A DNA stretch of 55,567 nt from an uncultured Pelagibacteraceae bacterium (GCA_902609235.1 CACLRF010000005.1:1-55567), one strand, 5' to 3'; positions 18,922 through 28,909 are shown, numbered from the stretch's first letter. Numbers and translations are program-made. Notes: generated by a model from the letters alone, not told the origin.

Positions 18922-19646
18922 TAAATACCACCTAAATTAACGTTTGAATAAACGTTCTGAACATCATCATCTTCCTCAAGATTTTCTAAAAAATCTGCAA
19001 CACTATCTTGATTATCTTTATTTACTTCAACACTATTTAACGGGACCCATTCAATATCTGTAGAAATAAAATTCACAATAATTGTCTCAAGATTTTTTTT
19101 TACATGATATATTTCGCTCATTTGACACTGGACCTCATGATAATCCTTATAAGAAAAACATTCATCAGCTCCGGACTCAATCGCTAAATCTAAAATTTTT
19201 TCATCAGATATCTCTTTTTTATCAATTTTGATTATACCCAATTGTTTAAAATTATGAGAAGCAGAACCTTGGGTTCCTAAGCTACCTCCGCTCTTTTGAA
19301 AAATAGTTCTAATATTTGACGCAGTCCTATTTTTGTTATCTGTTAAAGTTTCAACTATAACAGCAATCTTTTCTGGTCCAAATCCCTCGTATCTTAAATT
19401 TTCAAAATTTGCTCCTGTAGCTGCAGAAGATTTATCTATTGCTCTTTCAATATTATCTTTTGGCATATTTGCAGATCTAGCAGCCTGTACTGCAGATCGT
19501 AGTCTAGGGTTCATTGCCGGATCTTTATCACCAAGTTTTGCAGCAACAGTAATCTCTTTAGATAATTTTGAAAATATTTTTGATCTTTGCTTATCAGCCT
19601 TGCCTTTTTTATGTTTAATTCCTGCCCAATGTGAATGTCCTGCCAT
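18921..19646 (-). CDS. yebC: YebC/PmpR family transcription and translation factor
   Basis: A widely conserved YebC/PmpR family protein of 241 residues beginning with the diagnostic MAGHSHWAGIKHKKGK (1-16). Members are described as transcription regulators, and more recently as factors helping ribosomes through polyproline stretches. The first 85 residues form the helical domain (RSANMPKDNIERAI); the rest is alpha/beta. It shares one base with the nuclease gene (18921), keeping the usual yebC-ruvC pair. Confidence 0.95.
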   Translation of the reverse strand: MAGHSHWAGIKHKKGKADKQRSKIFSKLSKEITVAAKLGDKDPAMNPRLRSAVQAARSANMPKDNIERAIDKSSAATGANFENLRYEGFGPEKIAVIVETLTDNKNRTASNIRTIFQKSGGSLGTQGSASHNFKQLGIIKIDKKEISDEKILDLAIESGADECFSYKDYHEVQCQMSEIYHVKKNLETIIVNFISTDIEWVPLNSVEVNKDNQDSVADFLENLEEDDDVQNVYSNVNLGGI

Positions 19647-19651
19647 GATCT

Positions 19652-20455
19652 TTAAATATTTTTTAGTTGATCTCCGTATACATAGCTTTCGATATCTAAT
19701 GCTAAACCTGTTTTTATATCACAATCTACTATAACACCACACAAAGTAGCATCCCCTGTTGCAGGAAAGTGTTTAACAGAATTCTTTTTTAAAAATCTGT
19801 TTAAAGAATTTTCTTTATTCATGCCAATCACTGAATCGTAATCCCCACACATACCTGCGTCTGTTTGATATCCAGTGCCATTATTAAGTATTCTTGCATC
19901 ATTTGTTGGAATATGAGTATGTGTTCCAACCACTAGAGTTGCCTTTCCATCAAATAGATGTCCTATAGCATTTTTTTCGCTAGTAATTTCACCATGGAAA
20001 TCAACTACAAGTAAATCAAAATCCTTTTTCATTTCATTTTCTTTTAAAAATTTTTGAGAAGCCTCAAAAACATCTTCACACTTTTTCATAAAAATATTAC
20101 CCATCAAATTAAGAACTCCAATTTTAATATCATTCTTTGTTTTATAAATCTGAAAACCTTTTCCTGGTGCGGGTTCAAATAAATTTTTAGGTCTTAATAA
20201 TCTTTCTTCTTTATCAATAAATTCCATTATTTCTTTTTGATCCCAAACATGATTGCCAGTTGTGATAACATCAACTCCACAATTAAAAAAATCCTTACAT
20301 ATTTCTTTAGTTAACCCCACACCTTGAACTGCAGCATTTTCACCGTTTACAATTACAAAATCAATTTTCTTTTTATCAATTTCATTTAATAAATTGCTTG
20401 TTAATTTAGAACATCCAGAAATTCCAACAACATCTCCTAAAAATAAAATTCTCAT
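19652..20455 (-). CDS. YmdB-like metallophosphoesterase
   Basis: A calcineurin-like phosphoesterase of the YmdB/TIGR00282 type, 267 residues. Metal ligands are visible as Asp8 (FLGDVVG), Glu39-Asn40 (NGENA), Asn68-His69 (TGNHVWDQ), a later FHGE and GTHTHIPT. Bacillus YmdB hydrolyses 2',3'-cAMP; the substrate here is unproved. It lies between yebC (5-base gap) and the cyclo-ligase gene (ATGA overlap). Confidence 0.88.
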   Translation of the reverse strand: MRILFLGDVVGISGCSKLTSNLLNEIDKKKIDFVIVNGENAAVQGVGLTKEICKDFFNCGVDVITTGNHVWDQKEIMEFIDKEERLLRPKNLFEPAPGKGFQIYKTKNDIKIGVLNLMGNIFMKKCEDVFEASQKFLKENEMKKDFDLLVVDFHGEITSEKNAIGHLFDGKATLVVGTHTHIPTNDARILNNGTGYQTDAGMCGDYDSVIGMNKENSLNRFLKKNSVKHFPATGDATLCGVIVDCDIKTGLALDIESYVYGDQLKNI

Positions 20456-20997
20456 TGTATAATTTTTTTCTCGGTTACTATTAAATCAAGTTTCTTATCA
20501 TACTTATTGATAGGTATTTTTTTTATTTCCTGGTATGAAAATCCTAATCCAATTTTTAAAATTTTTTTAATTTTTGATATTTTTTCAAAATAACGATCAT
20601 AAAATCCTCCACCATAGCCTAATCTATTCAAATCATCATCATAAGCTACTAATGGAACAAATATTATATCTGGGTAAATTTTCTTTCCTAAAATTGGCTC
20701 AGCAATTCCATATTGGTTAATTTTTAAAAGACCTTTATTTGTCCATTCGAAAAAATCCATTTGGTTATTTTCTCTAATTACTGGTAAGGAAATATTTGCT
20801 CTTTTGTTTCTAAAAAAATTAAGCATATCTAAGTCATCTATCTCGTGATTACAAGGATAATACCCTCCTACATTTTTGAAATTAATTTTTTTTTTTTTTA
20901 AAAATCGATAAATTCTGTCAGGATATAGACTAATTTTTTTATACGAATTTTTTTTTCTAATATTTAAAATTTTACTTCTTAGCTTAGATTTACTCAC
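20452..20997 (-). CDS. fau: 5-formyltetrahydrofolate cyclo-ligase
   Basis: ATP-dependent conversion of 5-formyl-THF to 5,10-methenyl-THF, recycling a folate storage form. The C-terminal half has the family pattern FVPLVAYDDDLNRLGYGGGFYDRY (split at about residues 115-138), with the GYGGGFYDR loop for the phosphate. The start is GTG (20997). The gene holds a 14-base A run on its coding strand (20886-20899), coding four lysines near residue 35. It sits next to zapA, a common pairing; no room remains for a 6S RNA between them (4 bases). Confidence 0.9.
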   Translation of the reverse strand: MSKSKLRSKILNIRKKNSYKKISLYPDRIYRFLKKKKINFKNVGGYYPCNHEIDDLDMLNFFRNKRANISLPVIRENNQMDFFEWTNKGLLKINQYGIAEPILGKKIYPDIIFVPLVAYDDDLNRLGYGGGFYDRYFEKISKIKKILKIGLGFSYQEIKKIPINKYDKKLDLIVTEKKIIQ

Positions 20998-21001
20998 AGA
21001 C

Positions 21002-21448
21002 CTACTTTGATATGTTTTCTAACTTTGCTTTTTTTACAAAATTTGATATTTGATCAGCGGCTTGATCAATTAAATTTTCATATTTTTTTTGATTATCATC
21101 AATTTCTTGTTTTAAATTTTCATGATCAAGATTTAGTTTTTCAATTTCAGATTCTTTTGAGTCCCTGTAATCGTAAATTAGAGATTTTAGTTCTTTAAAT
21201 TTGTTTGATAAATCTTTTAATTCATCTTTTTTTTGATCTACTTTTTTCTTAGTTTCGTAATATTCATCCATTATTTTTATAGCTGTAATTAATAAAAGCT
21301 TATTTTCACCCAAATTTCCTAAATCGTTTTTTAAATTATTAAACTTTTTGTTAATCTGAATTAACAATTCTTCTAAGTGCTCCTCTTGTCCATCTTCACA
21401 AGCAAGCAAAAACTCTTTATTATTAAATTTTATACTTACATTTGCCAT
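21002..21448 (-). CDS. zapA: Cell division protein ZapA
   Basis: Stabilises FtsZ protofilaments at the division ring. The N-terminal ZapA globular domain is at about residues 1-70 (VSIKFNNKEFLLACEDGQEE, then LLLITAIKIMDEYYE), followed by a long coiled coil (about 60-140). At 148 residues it is longer than E. coli ZapA (109) owing to an extended coil. It overlaps the upstream coiled-coil gene by 13 bases. Assigned from the fold pattern and its pairing with fau. Confidence 0.82.
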   Translation of the reverse strand: MANVSIKFNNKEFLLACEDGQEEHLEELLIQINKKFNNLKNDLGNLGENKLLLITAIKIMDEYYETKKKVDQKKDELKDLSNKFKELKSLIYDYRDSKESEIEKLNLDHENLKQEIDDNQKKYENLIDQAADQISNFVKKAKLENISK

Positions 21449-21759
21449 TTATCTATTTCATCTAATAGCGTGTTAGTTTCTTGATTAAGTTCATCAATTT
21501 TTTCTGAAAATTCAATTTGTTTTCTTTGTTCTAGCTTTTCTTTACTTTTTAAATCCTCAAGTTTTTTTGAGAGACTTTCATGTTCCTCGAGCAAAGTTTT
21601 ATATTTTTCTTCAATTTGTGTTTTTTCAATTTCTAATTGATTTTGTTTAGTACTCAAGTTTTCAATATTTTTTTGTAATTCTGGGTTTGTTAGATCTAAA
21701 TTTTTTAATTCTTCTAATGCAATGTTTAATTTTTTTTCTTTTTCGTCTATAGAATTCAT
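21436..21759 (-). CDS. Small coiled-coil protein upstream of zapA
   Basis: A 107-residue protein that is almost entirely predicted coiled coil (heptads of Leu/Ile with Glu/Lys), with no signal peptide or membrane segment. I do not recognise a named family. It overlaps zapA by 13 bases, and many alphaproteobacteria have a short coiled-coil gene (DUF4164-like) in this spot, so a division-related role is plausible but unproved. It is first in its operon, divergent from tkt with 53 bases between starts. Confidence 0.7.
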   Translation of the reverse strand: MNSIDEKEKKLNIALEELKNLDLTNPELQKNIENLSTKQNQLEIEKTQIEEKYKTLLEEHESLSKKLEDLKSKEKLEQRKQIEFSEKIDELNQETNTLLDEIDKWQM

Positions 21760-21812
21760 ATATATATATTTATATTATTAAATAGATTCTTCTTAGTCTA
21801 GTCAGGATAAAA

Positions 21813-23771
21813 TTGAGCAAACTACACAACGATTTAGCTAATTGCATCAGATTTTTATCAATTGATGCTGTTCAAAAGGCAAATTCAGGTCATCCAGGAA
21901 TGCCTATGGGTATGGCGGATGTTGCAACAGTGCTATTTAAAAAATTTTTGAGATTTAATCCAAAGAATCCAGATTGGTTAAATAGAGATAGATTTGTTTT
22001 GTCTGCTGGTCATGGTTCTATGCTTTTGTATTCTTTGCTTTACTTAACTGGGTATAAAAGCGTATCGATAAATAATATTAAAAAATTTAGGCAGCTAAAT
22101 TCTATTTGTGCTGGACATCCTGAATATCATCCGAAAACAGGTATTGAAACTACAACAGGTCCTCTTGGACAAGGTGTATCTAATGCCGTTGGTTTTGCAA
22201 TCGCTGAGGAAATTTTAAAAAAAAAATTAGGTAAAAGTTTAATTGATCACAAAACTTATGTTTTAGCTGGAGATGGATGCTTAATGGAAGGAATAAGTCA
22301 TGAAGCGATGAGTTTAGCGGGACATTTGAAACTTAAAAATTTAGTTATGTTATTTGATAATAATTCAATTTCAATTGATGGTCCAACAAATCTTACGGTT
22401 TCAGATAATTTTAAAAAAAGATTTGAAGGATATGGTTGGGATTATATTTCTATCAACGGTCATAATGAAAAAGAAATTTTTAAAGCACTAAAAAAAGTTC
22501 AGAACGCTAAAAAACCTTCTGTGATTTCTTGTAAAACAAAAATTGGATATGGTTCACCGAATAAATCAGGAAAGGCATCATCCCATGGAAGTCCATTAGG
22601 AGTTGATGAAATCAAGCTTGTAAGAAAAGTCTTAAATTGGAAAAGTAAACCTTTTGATATCCCAAATAAAATTTTAAAAGAATGGAGAAAAATTGGCCAA
22701 AGAGGTGAAATTTTGGAAAAAAAATGGAATAAAATAATAAACAGAAGAAAAATAAAATTTACTCAAACTTTAAAAAATAACTTTAACACAGCACTTAAGA
22801 AAGAAAAAGAAAATGCAATAAAGGAACCAAAAAGTTTAGCTACTAGAAAATGTTCAGAAATTACATTGAGCGCATTAACAAAAGAAAAAAATAATTTAAT
22901 TGGTGGCTCTGCTGATTTAGCGGGATCAAATAATACAAAAACAAAAAACCATAAAATAATTAAGCCTGGAGATTTTACTGGAGACTACATTCACTACGGA
23001 GTTAGGGAACACGCAATGAGTGGGGTTATGAATGGTATTGCACTTCACAGCAATCTAATTCCTTATGGAGGTACTTTTTTAATATTTTCTGATTATTGCA
23101 AACCTTCGATTAGATTGTCAGCATTAATGAAAAAAAGAGTCATATATGTAATGACTCATGATTCTATTGGTCTTGGAGAAGATGGCCCTACTCATCAACC
23201 TATAGAACAGCTTTCAGGCTTACGTGCTATACCTAACTTAAATGTATTTAGGCCTGCAGACAGAATTGAAACTATCGAATGTTGGGAACACGCCTTAAAA
23301 AGCTCAAAAACACCTAGTGTGCTATCTTTGACAAGACAAAATTTAAATCCGGTAAGAAAAACATACTCAAATAAAAACTTATGCTCATTAGGCGCTTACG
23401 AGGTTTTAAGAACAAATAAAAAAATTAATCTAACGATATTAGCAAGTGGATCTGAAGTTAATCTAGCAATAGAGGTTAGCCATAAATTAGCCAAAGATAA
23501 AATATACTCCAAAGTGATATCAATGCCTTGTATGGATCTTTTCGACTTACAATCAAAAACTTTTAAAAATAAAATATTAAAAGAAACAAAATTTAAAATA
23601 TCGATTGAAGCTGGATCAAGTGATTGTTGGAAAAAATATATAGGTGATAACGGAATTGCTTTTGGAATAGATGAATTCGGCAAAAGTGCACCCTACAAAG
23701 ATATTTATAAATATTTTGGACTAGAGGGTGCAAACATTAAAAATATTACTAAAAAATTATTAAAAAAATAA
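21813..23771 (+). CDS. tkt: Transketolase
   Basis: A thiamine-diphosphate enzyme moving two-carbon units between pentose, erythrose, hexose and triose phosphates. SGHPGMPMG (25-33), the thiamine-diphosphate motif GDGCLMEG (153-160) through DNNSISIDG (182-190), and the pyrimidine-domain [14 protein letters not shown] are all present. The 652-residue length is standard. The start is TTG at 21813 with AGGA about 7 bases upstream; no nearby ATG fits the family N-terminus. It heads the carbon-metabolism operon tkt-gap-pgk-fba. Confidence 0.96.
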   Translation: MSKLHNDLANCIRFLSIDAVQKANSGHPGMPMGMADVATVLFKKFLRFNPKNPDWLNRDRFVLSAGHGSMLLYSLLYLTGYKSVSINNIKKFRQLNSICAGHPEYHPKTGIETTTGPLGQGVSNAVGFAIAEEILKKKLGKSLIDHKTYVLAGDGCLMEGISHEAMSLAGHLKLKNLVMLFDNNSISIDGPTNLTVSDNFKKRFEGYGWDYISINGHNEKEIFKALKKVQNAKKPSVISCKTKIGYGSPNKSGKASSHGSPLGVDEIKLVRKVLNWKSKPFDIPNKILKEWRKIGQRGEILEKKWNKIINRRKIKFTQTLKNNFNTALKKEKENAIKEPKSLATRKCSEITLSALTKEKNNLIGGSADLAGSNNTKTKNHKIIKPGDFTGDYIHYGVREHAMSGVMNGIALHSNLIPYGGTFLIFSDYCKPSIRLSALMKKRVIYVMTHDSIGLGEDGPTHQPIEQLSGLRAIPNLNVFRPADRIETIECWEHALKSSKTPSVLSLTRQNLNPVRKTYSNKNLCSLGAYEVLRTNKKINLTILASGSEVNLAIEVSHKLAKDKIYSKVISMPCMDLFDLQSKTFKNKILKETKFKISIEAGSSDCWKKYIGDNGIAFGIDEFGKSAPYKDIYKYFGLEGANIKNITKKLLKK

Positions 23772-23772
23772 A

Positions 23773-24780
23773 ATGACAATTAAAATTGGAATTAATGGAA
23801 TGGGGCGGATTGGTCGTATGGTTGTTAGATCAATCGTCGAAAGTAAAAATAAAAATTTAAAAATTAATCATATAAACAATAGGTCGAATTCAGAAACTAC
23901 ATCTAAATTAATCAAATACGATTCTATACACGGAAAATTAATAACTGATATAGATTTTGATCCAAATCATTTAATAATTAAAAAAAACAAAATTACATTT
24001 TCTCAAGAAACAAAAATTGAAGACATTAATTGGAAAAAACATAATGTTGATTATGTTTTTGAATGTACTGGAAAATTTAATTCAAAAGAAAAACTTATTA
24101 CTCATATTAAAAATGGTGCAAAAAAAGTGATCGTTTCTGCTCCATGTAAAAATGCTGATAAAACAATTGTGTTTGGTGTTAATGAAAACATAATTTCAAA
24201 AAAGGATAAAATAATATCTGCAGCGTCATGCACCACTAATTGTCTAGCACCAGTAACCAGTGTTCTTGATCAAAATTTTGAAATTGAAAAAGGTTTTATG
24301 ACTACAATTCATGCATTTACTAGCGATCAGAGAATTTTAGATAATTCTCACAAAGATCCAAGAAGAGCGAGATCTGCAAGTCAATCAATAGTTCCTACCT
24401 CAACAGGAGCTTCGAAATCAATAGGAGAAATAATACCACATCTCAAAGGGAAACTAGAAGGTGTTGCTATGAGAGTACCTATTCCTAATGTTTCTCTTGT
24501 TGAATTAGTTTTTTGTACAAAAAAAGATATTAGTATAAAAAAAATTAATAATGCCTTTGAAAAAGCGTCAAAAAATAAATTAAAGAATATCTTAGAAGTT
24601 ACTAATGAAAAATTAGTATCTATAGATTTTAATCATAATCCTGCTTCTGCAATAGTAGATACTTCTTTAACAAATGTAGTTGGAAGTAATATGGGTAAAA
24701 TATCAGCCTGGTATGATAATGAATGGGGTTTTTCTAATAGGATGTGTGATATCGCTGAAACTCTGCATAAAATCTCTTAA
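23773..24780 (+). CDS. gap: Glyceraldehyde-3-phosphate dehydrogenase, NADP-type coenzyme site
   Basis: Interconverts GAP and 1,3-bisphosphoglycerate. The Rossmann loop INGMGRIGR is at residues 7-15 and the catalytic Cys153 is in SAASCTTNCLAP (149-160). In the coenzyme site, the Asp that marks NAD enzymes (INDL) is replaced by Asn36-Arg37 (HINNRS). The usual LDLPHKD segment reads LDNSHKD (189-195), close to the LDASHRD of chloroplast NADP enzymes. NADP(H) preference or dual use is inferred. The 335-residue length is normal, starting one base after the tkt stop. Confidence 0.95.
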   Translation: MTIKIGINGMGRIGRMVVRSIVESKNKNLKINHINNRSNSETTSKLIKYDSIHGKLITDIDFDPNHLIIKKNKITFSQETKIEDINWKKHNVDYVFECTGKFNSKEKLITHIKNGAKKVIVSAPCKNADKTIVFGVNENIISKKDKIISAASCTTNCLAPVTSVLDQNFEIEKGFMTTIHAFTSDQRILDNSHKDPRRARSASQSIVPTSTGASKSIGEIIPHLKGKLEGVAMRVPIPNVSLVELVFCTKKDISIKKINNAFEKASKNKLKNILEVTNEKLVSIDFNHNPASAIVDTSLTNVVGSNMGKISAWYDNEWGFSNRMCDIAETLHKIS

Positions 24781-25958
24781 TGAGAAGTATAATTAACGAA
24801 AAAAATCTTAACAATAAAAAAATATTATTAAGACTAGATTTAAATGTTCCATTGGAAAGAGACAAGATAACAGACACAACGAGAATCGATAAAATTCTTC
24901 CTACATTAAATTTTTTAATTAAAGAAAATGCTAAAATTATAATTTTATCTCATGTTGGAAGACCAAAGGGAAAAATTGTTAAAGAGCTCTCCCTAAAACC
25001 TATTTGTGAAGAATTGCAAAATAAATTAAGAAAAAAAGTAAAACTTATTAGTGAAAATATTAAAGAAATAAAAAGTAAAAATTTCTTCAGTAACTATAAT
25101 GAAGATATTTTTATATTAGAAAATATTAGATTTTATTCTGAGGAAGAGCAAAATGACAATAAGTTTGCTGAGATTCTATCAAATCTAGGAGATATATATG
25201 TCAATGACGCTTTTTCTTGTTCGCATAGAGCTCATGCCTCAATTTATGAAATTCCAAAATTCTTACCCTCGTTTTCTGGGTTGCAGCTAGACTTAGAGCT
25301 GAATGCGCTTAATAAAATAACTTCTGAAATTACCAGACCAATTACTTGTATTATTGGGGGGTCTAAAATTTCAACTAAAATTAATGTTATTAAAAATTTA
25401 ATTACTAAATTTGATAATATTGTAATCGTTGGGGGTATGGCTAATAATTTTATAGAATATTTTGGAAATAGTGTTGGAAAATCTGTTAAAGAAAAAAATT
25501 GCGATAAAATAGTTGAAGAAATCATCTCTCTTTCAAAAAAAGAAAAATGTAAAATAATTTATCCAGATGATGTGATTATATCTAAGGATTTGAGTGGATC
25601 TCCTCAAAAGAGGGAATTGAACGAGATATTATCTGATGAAATGATATTAGATATTGGTCCAAAAACTATAGATAAAATAGCAAAAATTATTGATAATAGT
25701 AAAACTATACTTTGGAATGGACCCGCAGGATATTTTGAAAATCCAAATTTTGCTTTCGGAAGTATTCAAATAGCAAAAAAAATAATTGAAAATAAAAAAG
25801 CAAATAAAATTTTTTCAGTTGCTGGTGGTGGGGACACAGTTTCTTTGTTAAATAATTTAAAGGCTGTTAATGATTTTAATTTTGTTTCAACTGCTGGTGG
25901 AGCTTTTTTAGAATATCTTGAAGGTAAAAACCTTCCTGGTATAACCGCATTAAATTAA
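24780..25958 (+). CDS. pgk: Phosphoglycerate kinase
   Basis: Transfers phosphate between 1,3-bisphosphoglycerate and ADP. The N-domain substrate residues are in RLDLNVP (18-24) and SHVGRPKG (57-64). The nucleotide hinge and the C-domain GGGDT motif (349-353) are present, as is GPAGYFE near 325. The 392-residue length is typical. It overlaps gap by one base in TAATG form, so expression is coupled to gap and fba. Confidence 0.96.
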   Translation: MRSIINEKNLNNKKILLRLDLNVPLERDKITDTTRIDKILPTLNFLIKENAKIIILSHVGRPKGKIVKELSLKPICEELQNKLRKKVKLISENIKEIKSKNFFSNYNEDIFILENIRFYSEEEQNDNKFAEILSNLGDIYVNDAFSCSHRAHASIYEIPKFLPSFSGLQLDLELNALNKITSEITRPITCIIGGSKISTKINVIKNLITKFDNIVIVGGMANNFIEYFGNSVGKSVKEKNCDKIVEEIISLSKKEKCKIIYPDDVIISKDLSGSPQKRELNEILSDEMILDIGPKTIDKIAKIIDNSKTILWNGPAGYFENPNFAFGSIQIAKKIIENKKANKIFSVAGGGDTVSLLNNLKAVNDFNFVSTAGGAFLEYLEGKNLPGITALN

Positions 25959-25959
25959 A

Positions 25960-26970
25960 ATGTCTGAATTAAATAAAATTGCACTTAAAATAATTTCCAA
26001 TGGTAAAGGTATACTTGCTGCTGATGAAAGCAATGGAACTATGACAAAAAGACTAGAAGCAGTAAATGTCAAATCAACTCCAGAAAATAGACTTTCCTTC
26101 AGAGAAATTCTTTTTTCTTCAGATGGAATGAAGAATTGCATAGGTGGTGTAATTCTTTACGATGAAACTATAAATCAAATTTCGAGTACAGGAAAATCAA
26201 TACCAGATTTAATATCTAGTTCAGGTGCAGTTCCTGGAATTAAAGTTGATACAGGTGCAAAAGATTTAGCAAATTCCCCTAAAGAAAAAATTACGGAAGG
26301 ATTAGATGGTCTTAGAGATAGATTAAAAAAATATTATGATCTTGGAGCAAGATTTACAAAATGGAGAGGTGTATATTCTATTAGTGATGAATGCCCAAGC
26401 AAACTGGCAATTAGCAGTAATGCTCATGCACTTGCTAGGTACTCTGCACTAGTACAAGAAAATGGAATGGTTCCAATAGTAGAACCTGAGTTGTTAATGG
26501 ATGGAAACCATTCTGCTGAAGATTGTTTGAATAAAACATCAGAGGTAATTAAAAAGTGTTTTGAGGAACTAATTTTACACAAAATTGATCTCTCAGGAAT
26601 AATATTAAAACCAAATATGATTTTGTCTGGCAGTTTGTCAGAAAATAAAATTTCTGGTGAAGAAGTTTCCATCAAAACTTTAGAATGCCTTAAAAATTCA
26701 GTTCCAAATGAAGTTCCTGGAATAGCTTTTTTGTCTGGAGGGCAATCTGAAATTGAAGCTACAGAAAATTTAAATTTAATTAATAAAAATAATAACACAA
26801 ATTTTATAATAACCTATTCATATGGAAGAGCTCTTCAACAAAGCGCTTTAAAAGTTTGGTCTAAAGATATTAAAAATATAGAGGCTATTCAAACTACTTT
26901 TAATCATAGAGCTAAGATGTGTACCTTGGCTGCTCAAGCAAAATGGTCGAGCGAACTTGAAAATAAATAA
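25960..26970 (+). CDS. fba: Fructose-bisphosphate aldolase, class I
   Basis: The Schiff-base aldolase splitting or forming fructose-1,6-bisphosphate. The N-terminal GKGILAADESNGTM (15-28), RFTKWRGVY (131-139) and the Schiff-base Lys217 in ILKPNM (215-220) define the eukaryote-like class I family, which needs no metal. The 336-residue length fits. It starts one base after pgk. With gap and pgk it forms the lower-to-mid hexose segment; published SAR11 genomes often lack phosphofructokinase, so gluconeogenic use is plausible. Confidence 0.95.
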   Translation: MSELNKIALKIISNGKGILAADESNGTMTKRLEAVNVKSTPENRLSFREILFSSDGMKNCIGGVILYDETINQISSTGKSIPDLISSSGAVPGIKVDTGAKDLANSPKEKITEGLDGLRDRLKKYYDLGARFTKWRGVYSISDECPSKLAISSNAHALARYSALVQENGMVPIVEPELLMDGNHSAEDCLNKTSEVIKKCFEELILHKIDLSGIILKPNMILSGSLSENKISGEEVSIKTLECLKNSVPNEVPGIAFLSGGQSEIEATENLNLINKNNNTNFIITYSYGRALQQSALKVWSKDIKNIEAIQTTFNHRAKMCTLAAQAKWSSELENK

Positions 26971-27571
26971 AAAAAAATTTATTTATCTTATTTCTCCCAA
27001 TAAAATACCTAATTCTTTCTATAGAAATCTAAAGTTAGTTTTAAAAACTGGGAAAGTAAGTTTTTTTCAGCTCAGACTTAAAAGTTACTCTCAGAACAAG
27101 AAAATGATAATTGGAAAAAAAATTAAGAACATATGTAAAAAAAATAAAGTAAAATTTATAATTAACGATGATCCTTTACTTGCTTTAAAATTAGATGCAG
27201 ATGGTTGCCATCTAGGTCAAAAAGATATGAATATTAAGAAAGCAAAAAAAATACTTGGAAAAAAAATTATAGGAATTACTTGTCATAATTCTATAAATTT
27301 AGCAAAAAAAGCAATTAAAGCTAAAGCTGATTACATTGCCTTTGGTGCTTTTAATCAATCTAAAACTAAAAAAACTAAGTATGTAGCCTCTGTAAAGATT
27401 ATAAATAAACTTAAAAAATTTACAAAAATACCAACAGTAGCTATTGGTGGAATTAATGCTTTTAATTATAAAAATCTATTATTGAATAATGCCAATTTTT
27501 TAGCTATCTCAGGCTACATTTGGAAAAATAAAAAATATAAACCGTTACAAGCTATAGAAAGATTAAAATGA
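26957..27571 (+). CDS. thiE: Thiamine-phosphate synthase
   Basis: Condenses HMP-diphosphate with thiazole phosphate to thiamine monophosphate. TIM-barrel motifs are visible: FFQLRLK (36-42), FIINDDPLLALKLDADGCHLGQ (split at 67-88) and a C-terminal VAIGGIN loop. The start is TTG (26957), inside the last codons of fba (14-base overlap); no ATG lies nearby. At 204 residues it is standard. Its place inside a glycolytic and translation operon may ensure cofactor supply for transketolase, but that is conjecture. Confidence 0.88.
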   Translation: MKINKKKFIYLISPNKIPNSFYRNLKLVLKTGKVSFFQLRLKSYSQNKKMIIGKKIKNICKKNKVKFIINDDPLLALKLDADGCHLGQKDMNIKKAKKILGKKIIGITCHNSINLAKKAIKAKADYIAFGAFNQSKTKKTKYVASVKIINKLKKFTKIPTVAIGGINAFNYKNLLLNNANFLAISGYIWKNKKYKPLQAIERLK

Positions 27572-28128
27572 AAATTAATGCCGGAGAAATAAGAGTTGGA
27601 ATGCTCTTAGAGTATAAAAATGACTTATGGCAAGTTTTGAAAACCCAACATGTAAAACCAGGAAAAGGTGGTGCGTTTGCTCAAGTTGAAATGAAAAGCT
27701 TAAACAAAAATACAAAGTTAAATGAAAGATTTAGATCAAGCGAAACAGTAGAAAAAGCATCATTGGAGGAAACGACTTTTAACTATCTTTATAGTGATGA
27801 AGCTAATTATTTTTTTATGGATCCAAAAACATTTGAACAAATAGAAATTAAAAAAGAGACTGTGGGTGACAAGGGCAAACTTTTAACTGAAAACCTACAA
27901 GTTTCTGTAAGTTTTTATAATAAAAACCCACTATCAATTGAATTACCTAACCAAGTGCAATGTAAAATTGAAACTACTGATGCGGCACTTAAAGGACAAA
28001 CCGTTTCATCATCATACAAACCAGCAACTTTAGATAATGGTTTAAATATTCAAGTTCCACCTTTTATAGAATCAGATGATGAAGTAATTATTGATACTAG
28101 AACCTTCGAGTATATAAAAAAAATATAA
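27568..28128 (+). CDS. efp: Elongation factor P
   Basis: Relieves ribosome stalling at polyproline codons. Three beta-barrel domains in 186 residues. The modified tip lysine is Lys33 in KPGKGGAF (30-37). The C-terminal signature runs from GQTVSSSYKPATLDNG to VPPFIESDDEVIIDTRT. It overlaps thiE by four bases (ATGA). Whether EpmA/EpmB-type modification occurs cannot be told from this window. Confidence 0.96.
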   Translation: MKINAGEIRVGMLLEYKNDLWQVLKTQHVKPGKGGAFAQVEMKSLNKNTKLNERFRSSETVEKASLEETTFNYLYSDEANYFFMDPKTFEQIEIKKETVGDKGKLLTENLQVSVSFYNKNPLSIELPNQVQCKIETTDAALKGQTVSSSYKPATLDNGLNIQVPPFIESDDEVIIDTRTFEYIKKI

Positions 28129-28133
28129 TCTCA

Positions 28134-28874
28134 ATGATTTCAATATCAGCAAATCTTAATATAATGATTAAAGCTGCAGAAAAAGCATCTAAATATGCTA
28201 TTAGAGACTTTGGAGAGGTTGAAAAATTACAAGTATCCAAAAAAGGACCTCATGATTTTGTAACAAAAACAGACAAACATGTAGAAAAAATTTTAATTGA
28301 AGAATTATCAAAAATTAAAAAAAACTATTCTTTTATAACTGAAGAAACTGGTGTGATTAAAAATAATGATAAAGAAAATATTTGGATTATTGATCCAATT
28401 GATGGGACTACAAACTTTTTACATGGTATACCCCACTTTGCTATCTGCATTGCTCTTCAATCAAAAAAGGAAATCGTAAGTGGTTTAATTTTTGACCCGA
28501 TCAAAGATGAAATGTTTTTTGCTGAAAAAGATAAAGGTGCATTCTTAAATAACCGAAGACTAAGAGTATCAAAAAAAAATTCCATTGATGATTGTTTGTT
28601 TTCTAGTAACCATGAAGGTGTTAAATTTAGCGATCTTAATATGAGATATAGTGGATGTGCTGCCTTAGATTTAGCTTATGTTGCATCTGGTAGACTCGAT
28701 GGATTTTTTCATAATAATATTAATCTTTGGGATATCGCTGCTGGAGAAATATTAGTCAAAGAAGCAGGAGGAATAGTAAACAATATTCATAAATTTGATT
28801 TAAATAAAATTGATATTAAGGCTTCAAGTGCTGCAATTAACGACGAAATGCTCAAAAAATTAGATAACTTTTAA
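28134..28874 (+). CDS. suhB: Inositol-1-monophosphatase family protein
   Basis: A Mg2+-dependent phosphatase of the IMPase/SuhB superfamily, 246 residues. Metal ligands are Glu70-Glu71 (ITEETG), Asp87 and Asp90 in IIDPIDGTTN (85-94), and the late LWDIAAGEILVKEAGG. Alphaproteobacteria often have efp-suhB neighbours. The natural substrate (inositol phosphate, histidinol phosphate or another) is not settled by sequence. Confidence 0.9.
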   Translation: MISISANLNIMIKAAEKASKYAIRDFGEVEKLQVSKKGPHDFVTKTDKHVEKILIEELSKIKKNYSFITEETGVIKNNDKENIWIIDPIDGTTNFLHGIPHFAICIALQSKKEIVSGLIFDPIKDEMFFAEKDKGAFLNNRRLRVSKKNSIDDCLFSSNHEGVKFSDLNMRYSGCAALDLAYVASGRLDGFFHNNINLWDIAAGEILVKEAGGIVNNIHKFDLNKIDIKASSAAINDEMLKKLDNF

Positions 28875-28909
28875 TTGTGTTATAAAATTCATTTGCTATA
28901 AGTCTCGAT

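Noticed and set aside
20997..21002. 6S RNA between fau and zapA
   Set aside because: That is a common place for ssrS, but only four bases separate the two genes here.
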